Positions 1 to 5,346 of a stretch of 5,704 nt of DNA are shown in pieces. Made by a program: the position numbers and the translations under genes. The DNA lies in the NCBI GenBank assembly GCA_017354595.1, contig JAFMQQ010000235.1, positions 1 through 5,704 of the forward strand, written 5' to 3'. The notes under the pieces are model-generated. The model had not been told where the DNA came from. It made no database searches and worked only from the letters and a program-made list of their open reading frames with translations. This DNA is from Micromonosporaceae bacterium. Lineage in GTDB: Bacteria; Actinomycetota; Actinomycetes; Mycobacteriales; Micromonosporaceae. Position 1 is the first letter of the stretch. The number at the start of each line of letters is the position of its first letter.

Positions 1-975
1 GCGTTGATGCTGCAGAACCAGGGACGGCTGACCGCGGGCCAGCTCGCCGCCGAGCTCGAGGTGTCGGTCCGCACGATCTACCGGGACATGGTGGCGCTCG
101 GCGCCGCCGGCATCCCGGTCTACGCGGACGGCACGGGTTACCGGCTGGTCGACGGGTACCAGACCCGCCTGACCGGACTGACCGGCGACGAGGCACGGGG
201 ACTTGTGCTGGCCGAGCTGCCCGGTGCCGCGGCGGAGCTCGGGCTCGCCGGTGCCGCCAACGCGGTACGGCTGAAGCTCGCCGCCGCGCTCCCCGACCAG
301 CTGCGGCAGCAGGCGATGCGGATGCGGCAACGGTTCCACTTCGATGCCCCGGGCTGGTACCAGGACGGCGACGGCTCGGACCATCTCGGTACGGTGGCCG
401 ACGCGGTGTGGCGGCAGCGCGCGATCGCCATCCGGTACGAGAACTGGCGCGGCGTGGTCAGCCGCCGGCTGGAGCCGTACGGCCTGGTACTCAAGGCGGG
501 CAAGTGGTATCTCGTCGCGCACGCCGGAGAGTCCAATCTGGACCAGGATGAGTCCGATGTGGACCGGCCGGCCGGGTCGGTACGGACCTACCGGGTCAGC
601 CAGATCCAGCACCTCACCCTGCTCCCGGAGACCTTCGACTGGCCCGCCGGTTTCGACCTGGCCGGCTACTGGCGCGAGCACATCACCCGCTTCCGCAGCC
701 AGCTGCATCGCGGGCAGGCGCTGGTACGGCTGGCACCGGCCGCGGTGCAGCGACTCGACCACCTGATGGGGCGTACCGTCGCCGAGGCGGCAGCAGCTGG
801 CGAACCGCAGCCGGATGGATGGTTGCTGGCCCGCCTGCCGATCGAGTCGCAGGCGCACGCGGCCCAGGAGTTCCTGCGCCTGGGTACCGACATCGAGGTG
901 CTCGAACCGGCGGCACTGCGGCACCGGTTGGCGGCGACTGCAGCCGGCCTCGCGGCGCTCTACGCCAGGCAGTAG
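1..975 (+). CDS. YafY-type HTH/WYL-domain transcriptional regulator (5' end missing)
   Basis: This is probably a DNA-binding regulator that senses a small ligand through its WYL domain. Numbering from the first codon in the window, residues about 8-55 form a DeoR/HTH_11-like winged helix (LTAGQLAAELEVSVRTIYRD, then a GYRLVDGY wing). A helical linker follows. The WYL domain covers about 138-225, with the signature W169-Y170-L171 in KWYLVA and a second conserved strand around RTYRVSQI. A WCX-like C-terminal domain runs to the stop, where DGWLLARLPIES and LGTDIEVLEP are recognisable. Family members normally start about ten residues before the GRLTA segment. The frame is open to base 1, so the true start most likely lies upstream; the TTG at 4 and ATG at 7 would cut into helix 1. 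Odd feature: an acidic loop with a tandem 7-residue duplication sits between WYL strands (about 177-190). The target genes are unknown. Nothing here ties it to the phosphoesterase downstream, which is separated by hairpins. The family call is secure and the function is not. Confidence 0.93.
   Translation, partial: ALMLQNQGRLTAGQLAAELEVSVRTIYRDMVALGAAGIPVYADGTGYRLVDGYQTRLTGLTGDEARGLVLAELPGAAAELGLAGAANAVRLKLAAALPDQLRQQAMRMRQRFHFDAPGWYQDGDGSDHLGTVADAVWRQRAIAIRYENWRGVVSRRLEPYGLVLKAGKWYLVAHAGESNLDQDESDVDRPAGSVRTYRVSQIQHLTLLPETFDWPAGFDLAGYWREHITRFRSQLHRGQALVRLAPAAVQRLDHLMGRTVAEAAAAGEPQPDGWLLARLPIESQAHAAQEFLRLGTDIEVLEPAALRHRLAATAAGLAALYARQ
531..564 (+). repeat. Tandem 21-nt imperfect duplication inside the WYL gene
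   Basis: Two copies of GAGTCC-N5-GGACC lie exactly 21 bases apart. They encode consecutive ESNLDQD and ESDVDRP heptads. Each copy contains the inverted repeat GTCC-N5-GGAC (531-543 and 552-564). The in-frame 21-nt period suggests a local duplication that has since diverged. It forms an acidic loop between two beta strands of the WYL domain, a place where relatives usually have only a short turn. Confidence 0.6.
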
Positions 976-977
976 CC

Positions 978-996
978 GCCGGTTCGACGGACCGGC
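978..996 (+). terminator. Stem-loop just after the WYL regulator
   Basis: An 8-bp stem (978-985 with 989-996, including one T-G wobble) closes a GAC triloop. It begins two bases after the regulator's stop codon. No T-run follows, which fits the U-tract-poor hairpin terminators often seen in high-GC actinobacteria. The position supports termination, but in such GC-rich DNA a stem this short can arise by chance. Confidence 0.4.
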
Positions 997-1004
997 AGTG
1001 TGCC

Positions 1005-1033
1005 CGGCCGGTGCGACGCGCGTTCACCGGCCG
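1005..1033. repeat. 9-bp perfect inverted repeat in the gap before the phosphoesterase
   Basis: CGGCCGGTG (1005-1013) and CACCGGCCG (1025-1033) are exact reverse complements around an 11-base spacer. The spacer itself holds the 8-bp palindrome ACGCGCGT. The repeat lies about 40 bases before the phosphoesterase start. It could be a second hairpin of the upstream transcription end or an operator. The sequence alone does not decide between them. Confidence 0.4.
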
Positions 1034-1059
1034 TACCCGAGGCGTTCACCACGGCTGTC

Positions 1060-1065
1060 GATACT
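1060..1065 (+). promoter_or_regulatory. Possible -10 element for a leaderless phosphoesterase mRNA
   Basis: GATACT matches TATAAT at four of six positions, including the important A2 and T6. It ends seven bases before the ATG at 1073, which would put the transcription start at or next to the start codon. No convincing Shine-Dalgarno sequence lies at the normal distance, and the nearest GAGG (1039-1042) is too far away. Leaderless messages are common in actinobacteria. No good -35 box is visible, so this is only a suggestion. Confidence 0.25.
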
Positions 1066-1072
1066 CGTGCGC

Positions 1073-2629
1073 ATGCTCACCCGGCGGATGGTTCTTGGAC
1101 TCATGGCGGCGTCGGCGGGCGCGGCGGTCACCGGTACCGAACTGCTGGCCCGGGCGGCCAGCGCGCACCCGGCACGGCGCCCGGACGGCTTCGCCGGAGT
1201 CGAGCACGTGGTGGTGCTGATGATGGAGAACCGTTCGTTCGACCACTTCCTGAGTTGGCTGCCTGGCGTCGACGGCCGGCAGGACCTGGAGTTCACCGGC
1301 ACCGACGGCAACGTCTACCGCAACTATCCGCTGGCGCCGGACTTCCAGGGCTGCGGGTACAGCGACCCCGACCACAGCTGGGAAGGGTTCCTGGTGCAGC
1401 ACAACGGCGGCCGGATGGACGGGTTCCTGCAACGGCCCACGCCGCCGGCGAGCAACCCCGGCGTACGGCCGGCCGCGGCCAACACATTCCCGATCGGCTA
1501 CTACACCAACGTGGACCAGCACGGCGTCCCGAAGGCCGTCCCCGACCTGCCGGTCATCGGCGCGCTGGCGCAGCACTACACGGTGCTCGACCGGTACTTC
1601 TGCTCGTTCGCCGGCGAGACCTTCCCGAACCGGTTCTACCAGCACGCCGCCCGCACCGACCGGGACCACAACTCATCGGCGCTCACCTCGCTACCGTCCA
1701 TCTGGGACAAGCTGTCGCCGGTCCCCAACACCCAGGGCGTGCCGACCGGCGGCTACTTCTTCCGCGACCTGCCGGTGCTGGCGCTGTGGGGCGCCAAGTT
1801 CCTGCCGTTCTGGCACATGTTCTCAAGCAGCGACACCGACGCGCTGGGCATCCCGGTGACCACACCGTCCTTTTTGGACACAGTCGCCGCCGGTGAGCTG
1901 CCGAACGTCAGCTTCGTCGATCCGGCCTTCAACATCGAGGGCGACGGTACGTCCGCGGACGACCACCCGCTGGCCGACATCCGGCTCGGTGAGCGATTCA
2001 TCGCCGACACCTACCACGCGTTGGCCAGCGCAGGCTACCTGGACAACACGGTACTGGTGGTCACGTACGACGAGTGGGGCGGCTTCTACGACCACGTACC
2101 GCCGCCACGGGTCGTCGACGACACCGATCCAGCCACGGTCGACCACACCGGCGACGGGGACACCCCGACCGATGGCCGGCTGGTACCGGACTACCGGCAG
2201 CTCGGCTTCCGGGTACCGGCGATCGTGGTCTCCAACCTGGCGCCGGCCCGGGTGGTGCACCACGGCCCGTTCGAGCACACCTCGACATTGAAGCTGATCG
2301 AGTCAACCTTCGGGCTGGACCCGCTCACCGCCCGCGACGCACACGCGGAGGACCTCGGCCAGGTGCTCATCGACCGGCCCCGGCGCCCGGTACCGGCCGG
2401 TGCCATCCCGACAAGCGCGCAGGTGCCCGGCCCGGCGAGCGCCGCGGACGCGCTCTGCGGTGCCGCGAGCGTCCAGTCGGTATCGCCGCCGCCGCTGCGC
2501 CGGGGCAGGCATCTGCTGTCCGCGCCGGTACTCTCCTCCGCGGGCTCACCGACCGGCGCCGGCATGGTCGCCTTCGGCCGGGAACACCGGGCCGGCGGCG
2601 GCCAACCGTCCACTGGGGACACTGCCTGA
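1073..2629 (+). CDS. Tat-exported phosphoesterase, phospholipase C / AcpA-type acid phosphatase family
   Basis: An exported metal-dependent phosphoesterase (PF04185-type, often called alkaline phosphatase family protein) of 518 residues. It probably hydrolyses phosphate monoesters or phospholipids outside the cytoplasm. The N-terminus MLTRRMVLGLMAASAG is a twin-arginine signal with likely cleavage after ASA (residue 31). Family landmarks follow: MMENRSFDH with E52-N53 (metal site by family analogy), FAGETFPNR with T183 at the expected nucleophile position, DDHP at 296-299, TYDEWGGFYDHVPPP at 331-345, and FEHTS at 400-404. It lacks the extra C-terminal domains of haemolytic PlcH-type enzymes, so substrate preference cannot be assigned. 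From about residue 435 the protein becomes Ala/Pro/Gly-rich with no recognisable domain. The ATG at 1073 was chosen because it puts the RR motif at residues 4-5. An in-frame GTG at 1067 is the alternative. The longer open frame upstream overlaps the regulator and is not credible. A strong hairpin follows the stop. Confidence 0.93.
   Translation: MLTRRMVLGLMAASAGAAVTGTELLARAASAHPARRPDGFAGVEHVVVLMMENRSFDHFLSWLPGVDGRQDLEFTGTDGNVYRNYPLAPDFQGCGYSDPDHSWEGFLVQHNGGRMDGFLQRPTPPASNPGVRPAAANTFPIGYYTNVDQHGVPKAVPDLPVIGALAQHYTVLDRYFCSFAGETFPNRFYQHAARTDRDHNSSALTSLPSIWDKLSPVPNTQGVPTGGYFFRDLPVLALWGAKFLPFWHMFSSSDTDALGIPVTTPSFLDTVAAGELPNVSFVDPAFNIEGDGTSADDHPLADIRLGERFIADTYHALASAGYLDNTVLVVTYDEWGGFYDHVPPPRVVDDTDPATVDHTGDGDTPTDGRLVPDYRQLGFRVPAIVVSNLAPARVVHHGPFEHTSTLKLIESTFGLDPLTARDAHAEDLGQVLIDRPRRPVPAGAIPTSAQVPGPASAADALCGAASVQSVSPPPLRRGRHLLSAPVLSSAGSPTGAGMVAFGREHRAGGGQPSTGDTA
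1693..1708. repeat. ACCGTCC-N5-GGAC motif, copy 1 (in phosphoesterase)
   Basis: The spaced inverted repeat GTCC-N5-GGAC is preceded by ACC, with spacer ATCTG. It encodes P-S-I-W-D and is preceded by the locally rare leucine codon CTA. It shares the 10-mer CTACCGTCCA with the copy at 3605. Confidence 0.5.
1864..1879. repeat. ACCGTCC-N5-GGAC motif, copy 2 (in phosphoesterase)
   Basis: Same motif with spacer TTTTT, encoding P-S-F-L-D. The TTT and TTG codons stand out in a gene that otherwise writes Phe as TTC and Leu mostly as CTG or CTC. Confidence 0.5.
2605..2620. repeat. ACCGTCC-N5-GGAC motif, copy 3 (end of phosphoesterase)
   Basis: Same motif with spacer ACTGG, encoding P-S-T-G-D. It lies in the last codons of the gene, ending a few bases before the stop at 2627, in a tail with no recognisable domain. 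Confidence 0.5.
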
Positions 2630-2645
2630 GCCCAGTCACGGCGAT

Positions 2646-2673
2646 CCGGTGGCCGTCCATCGACGGCCACCGG
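2646..2673. terminator. Perfect 12-bp stem-loop after the phosphoesterase
   Basis: CCGGTGGCCGTC (2646-2657) pairs exactly with GACGGCCACCGG (2662-2673) around the tetraloop CATC. The stem starts 17 bases after the stop codon. No T-run follows. Its length, perfection and position make it a good candidate for a U-tract-less actinobacterial terminator. It would separate the phosphoesterase from the redox operon. Confidence 0.75.
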
Positions 2674-2772
2674 CGTGAAATCCTACTGTGATCGCTGCCG
2701 TCGGCCTAAGCCGCGGCGGCGTTTCGCTGGCGGCAACCACTCTTACGGGCGACATCGGCGCTGCTATCCCAG

Positions 2773-2790
2773 ACCCGGGCCGGCCCGGGT
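2773..2790. promoter_or_regulatory. Perfect 18-bp palindrome upstream of the redox operon
   Basis: ACCCGGGCCGGCCCGGGT equals its own reverse complement over all 18 bases and lies 50 bases before the ATG at 2841. It could be an operator for a dimeric regulator of the two redox genes, or part of a structured leader. I see no convincing -10/-35 pair to place it relative to a promoter. Its very high GC content raises the chance background, so the role is inferred. Confidence 0.4.
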
Positions 2791-2832
2791 ACCAACATTG
2801 GCGGAGGCCAGCACCGACCAGACATCACAATC

Positions 2833-2838
2833 GAGGTG
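2833..2838 (+). promoter_or_regulatory. Ribosome binding site deciding the start at 2841
   Basis: GAGGTG matches the anti-Shine-Dalgarno end of 16S rRNA and sits just before the ATG at 2841. Counted from GAGG, the gap is four bases, which is short but workable. It favours this ATG over the in-frame GTG at 2688, which has no comparable site and would place coding sequence across the palindrome. Confidence 0.6.
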
Positions 2839-2840
2839 TC

Positions 2841-3719
2841 ATGCCGCAAGCGAAGTCCAAGCGGTCTGAGCTGCCGCCGGTGAACCGCTCGCCCGGCCCG
2901 CACCACACCCGCGCCCGGGTCCTGCTGCTCGGTGGCGCCGCACTGGCAGCGTCGCTTGTCGCGGTGGGCGTGACCGCACCGGGCCGGTCCGCGATCGCCG
3001 CGTCGCACCGGTTCCTGGAGTTCTACTCGGGTGTGTTCAGCCTCGTCGCCCTCTCCCTCACCGTCCTGATCGGCCTGGCCGCCACCGACCGGGTGGTCCT
3101 GGGGATCCGGCACCGGGTACTGCTGCAGGCGGTACACCGCAGTACCGCGACCACGGCTCTGCCGTTTCTGGTGATACACGTGGCGACGAAGGTACTGGAA
3201 GGGCACGCGCACAGCCTGGATGCGGTGCTGCCGTTCATGGCCAGTCACCGCAGGGTCTACATCGGACTCGGTACGCTCGCCAGCTACCTGCTGATCCTGG
3301 CGGCCTGGACCGGGGTGGCCCGCGGCCGCTTCGCCGACAGCGCGCACCCCGGCCGGTGGCGGGCACTTCACGTGACCGCGTACGCCTGCTGGTTGGTGGC
3401 TCTGGTCCACGGTCTGGAGGCTGGACGCTCCGCCAAGACCTGGGTGCTGGTGAGCTATGCGGCCTGCCTGATCCTGGCCTGGCTCGCTGTGCTGGTCAGG
3501 CTCCATGTGACGCTGAGCCGCCGGCTGCGGGTGGCGAAAGCCAGGACATCCGGCACGATCCAGACTGTGGATGCTGGCCAGCCGGCGCTGGTCGCCGAGC
3601 CGCTACCGTCCACTATGGACTACGGTGACCCGGGACCGCTCGATGCAACTTACAGCGGGCGTTCTTTCGGCCAGACCGCCTCCACCCGCGACCTCGGAGC
3701 GCCAGCGCAGTTGAACTGA
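2841..3719 (+). CDS. Ferric-reductase-like haem b membrane protein, no flavin domain
   Basis: A 292-residue cytochrome-b-type membrane protein resembling the ferric reductase transmembrane domain (PF01794-like). Six hydrophobic helices are visible at about 27-46, 62-82, 100-118, 139-160, 175-193 and 200-221. Haem ligands are suggested by two helix-borne histidine pairs, H99/H113 and H177/H190, the H-x13-H and H-x12-H spacing typical of ferric reductases and NADPH oxidases. The C-terminal 70 residues are polar, have no FAD- or NAD-binding motif and are probably cytoplasmic. The protein therefore needs a separate electron donor. The NuoF-ferredoxin gene 43 bases downstream is the obvious candidate. 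The ATG at 2841 is supported by GAGGTG upstream; a GTG at 2688 would add 51 residues with no hydrophobic or conserved character. The electron acceptor is unknown: ferric iron, a quinone or an extracytoplasmic redox protein are all possible. Confidence 0.85.
   Translation: MPQAKSKRSELPPVNRSPGPHHTRARVLLLGGAALAASLVAVGVTAPGRSAIAASHRFLEFYSGVFSLVALSLTVLIGLAATDRVVLGIRHRVLLQAVHRSTATTALPFLVIHVATKVLEGHAHSLDAVLPFMASHRRVYIGLGTLASYLLILAAWTGVARGRFADSAHPGRWRALHVTAYACWLVALVHGLEAGRSAKTWVLVSYAACLILAWLAVLVRLHVTLSRRLRVAKARTSGTIQTVDAGQPALVAEPLPSTMDYGDPGPLDATYSGRSFGQTASTRDLGAPAQLN
3605..3620. repeat. ACCGTCC-N5-GGAC motif, copy 4 (end of membrane redox gene)
   Basis: Same motif with spacer ACTAT, encoding P-S-T-M-D in the non-conserved cytoplasmic tail. 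As in copy 1, it is preceded by a CTA leucine codon. Confidence 0.5.
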
Positions 3720-3750
3720 CGAGAACCGCCTCATCTGTTTCCTGCACTAC

Positions 3751-3758
3751 GAGGAAGG
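3751..3758 (+). promoter_or_regulatory. Ribosome binding site of the NuoF-like gene
   Basis: GAGGAAGG is a strong purine-rich Shine-Dalgarno sequence. Its GAGGA core lies seven bases before the ATG at 3763. The 43-base gap after the preceding stop holds no hairpin or promoter that I can see. This supports co-transcription with the membrane gene. Confidence 0.75.
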
Positions 3759-3762
3759 CTCG

Positions 3763-5328
3763 ATGACCCGGACCGGCGTTCCATCCGTACAGAACATCGG
3801 CGCGCCCCGCCTGACCGCCGGGTTCGACCGCTTCCACCGGCTCGACCTGGCCGGCCACCGGGCGGTGCATGGGGAGCTACCGATGCTGTCGGCCGGCGAC
3901 ACGATCGAGCTCGCCGATCGGATCCGGCTTCGCGGTCGCGGCGGCGCCGGTTTCCCGTTCGCCCGCAAGGTCGGCGCGGTGCTCGACTCGGCGACCAGCC
4001 GATCGGCCGGCGTCACGGTCGTGGTGAACGCGACCGAGGGCGAACCGGCGAGCTGGAAGGACAAGGTTCTGCTCACCCGCGCCCCGCACCTGATCCTCGA
4101 TGGTGCCGCCATCGCCGGGTACGCCTTGAAAGCCCGCAGCATCGTCGTCGGGGTGACCGACGACGGTATCGGCATGCCCTCGGTGCTCGCCGCGCTGGCA
4201 GAGCGCCGGATGCCGGCACCCACTCGGGTGGTGACGATGCCGCACCGGTTCATCTCCGGGGAGGGTGGGGCGCTGATCCAGGGCATCAACGGTCAGGTAC
4301 CGATTCCGCCCGGCCGCAAGACCCGCGCCAGCGACAGCGGTGTCGGCGGCATGCCGACCCTGCTCTCCAACGCGGAGACCTACGCCCAGCTGTCGATCGC
4401 TGCCCGGCTCGGCCCTGACGGCTACGCTGCCGTCGGTACCGTCGCCGAGCCGGGCACCGTCCTGCTGACCGTCGGCGGCTGCGCCCGGCGCCCGGCCGTT
4501 GTCGAGACACCCACCGGCGTGCCATTGGCCGACGTGCTCCAGATGTGCGCCGCCGACCCGGGGCCGGGCGTACTGCTGGGCGGCTTCCACGGCAAGTGGG
4601 TCAGCGCATACGCGGCCGCCCGGGCGGTGGTATCGCACGAGGGCCTGGCGGAGGCGGGCGGTACGCTCGGCGCCGGCATTATCCTGCCGCTGGGCCCCGG
4701 TACCTGCGCGCTGGGCGAGGCGACCCGGGTGGTTCAGTACCTGGCCGGCCAGTCGGCCGGGCAGTGCGGTCCCTGCCGGCTCGGCCTACCCGATCTCGGC
4801 CGGGCGATGGCCGGGCTGGTCGCCGGTACCGGCGGCGGCTCGATCGACGCGATCAGGGCGGCGGCGGCCGCGGTCCGCGGCCGCGGTGCCTGTAGCCACC
4901 CGGACGGCACATCGCGGTTGGCGATCTCCGCACTTGAGGCCTTCACCGAGGACGTGGCGGCGCACCTGATGCGGGGCGGCTGCGGCCTTCCGGTACGCAA
5001 TGTGCTACCTGTACCCGGTGCCGCCCGTACCGGCTCGGCCCGGCTGGTGGTCGACTGGGCCCGCTGCGACGGCCACGGGCTCTGCGCGCATATCGTGCCG
5101 GAGCTGATCCAGCTGGACGCCAACGGCTACCCGTCGTTCCCGGACACCCCGGTACCCACGTGGCTGGAACCCAGTGCGCGCAAGGCGATCGCGATGTGCC
5201 CGGCGCTGGCTCTGCGGCTGGCCCGCGGCCACCGGCGCAGCCGCCGCGCCGCCGCGCATTCGACCTCCCGCGCCAGCCTAGGAACGCGGGCCGGCATCCG
5301 AGGCGGGCGTAGCGGGGAGGACACGTAG
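3763..5328 (+). CDS. NuoF-like NADH/FMN Fe-S protein fused to a C-terminal ferredoxin domain
   Basis: A 521-residue soluble electron-transfer protein related to the NADH-binding NuoF subunit of complex I. The nucleotide motif RGRGGAGFP is at 57-65. The FMN-binding stretch N89-A-T-E92-G-E94-P with WKDK (98-101) matches the NuoF pattern. An SLBB-like segment follows at about 225-280. The Fe-S motif reads SAGQCGPCR with C335 and C338, then C377 in CSHPDG, so the first cysteine of canonical SCGxCxPC is alanine here (A332). Residues about 427-487 form a ferredoxin-like domain with C435-x2-H438-x2-C441 and C479-P480, a single-cluster type in which histidine occupies the second cysteine position. 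A basic tail of about 35 residues ends the protein. It probably oxidises NAD(P)H and passes electrons to the haem protein encoded just upstream. This is not a complex I locus, since no other nuo gene is present. Family and fusion are clear; the physiological partner is inferred. Confidence 0.9.
   Translation: MTRTGVPSVQNIGAPRLTAGFDRFHRLDLAGHRAVHGELPMLSAGDTIELADRIRLRGRGGAGFPFARKVGAVLDSATSRSAGVTVVVNATEGEPASWKDKVLLTRAPHLILDGAAIAGYALKARSIVVGVTDDGIGMPSVLAALAERRMPAPTRVVTMPHRFISGEGGALIQGINGQVPIPPGRKTRASDSGVGGMPTLLSNAETYAQLSIAARLGPDGYAAVGTVAEPGTVLLTVGGCARRPAVVETPTGVPLADVLQMCAADPGPGVLLGGFHGKWVSAYAAARAVVSHEGLAEAGGTLGAGIILPLGPGTCALGEATRVVQYLAGQSAGQCGPCRLGLPDLGRAMAGLVAGTGGGSIDAIRAAAAAVRGRGACSHPDGTSRLAISALEAFTEDVAAHLMRGGCGLPVRNVLPVPGAARTGSARLVVDWARCDGHGLCAHIVPELIQLDANGYPSFPDTPVPTWLEPSARKAIAMCPALALRLARGHRRSRRAAAHSTSRASLGTRAGIRGGRSGEDT
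4864..4884. repeat. 21-bp inverted repeat inside the NuoF-like gene
   Basis: Two exact 10-bp reverse-complement arms (GCGGCCGCGG and CCGCGGCCGC) flank a single T at 4874. It encodes an alanine/arginine/glycine stretch just before C377. GC-only low complexity in an alanine-rich helix is the simplest explanation. Confidence 0.45.
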
Positions 5329-5346
5329 AACCAACCTCATACGTAC

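Noticed and set aside
815..1072. Upstream extension of the phosphoesterase frame
   Set aside because: It overlaps the end of the WYL gene in another frame and would bury the twin-arginine signal about 86 residues inside the protein.
1871..1875. T5 run as a possible terminator
   Set aside because: It lies inside the conserved phosphoesterase core with no stem before it, and is better described as the spacer of a GTCC-N5-GGAC motif.
1000..1896. Plus-strand 298-codon frame overlapping the phosphoesterase
   Set aside because: It is the frame-shifted shadow of the phosphoesterase, with an Arg/Pro/Ala-rich translation and no motifs.
2688..2840. N-terminal extension of the haem membrane protein from GTG 2688
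   Set aside because: No Shine-Dalgarno sequence, no conserved or hydrophobic content, and it would run through the 18-bp palindrome. The ATG at 2841 with GAGGTG is better.
2675..2869. Small plus-strand frame with a CDRCRRPKPRRRF zinc-knuckle-like start
   Set aside because: It overlaps the terminator-like hairpin and the start of the haem protein gene, has no ribosome site, and ends in sequence shared out of frame with a real gene. The CxxC is most likely chance.
3057..3080. ACCGTCC at 3060 followed by GGCC as a fifth motif copy
   Set aside because: The second half-site is GGCC instead of GGAC, and the codon phase differs from the four exact copies.
2706..3506. Long minus-strand frame opposite the haem protein gene, and similar ones at 1046-1669 and 3877-4638
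   Set aside because: Long antisense open frames are expected in high-GC coding DNA. Their translations are Arg/Gly/Ala/Pro-rich with no recognisable domain, while the plus-strand proteins have clear family motifs.
5329..5346. Terminator between the convergent genes
   Set aside because: The 18 bases contain no stem-loop, and I found none of convincing length in the adjacent gene ends.
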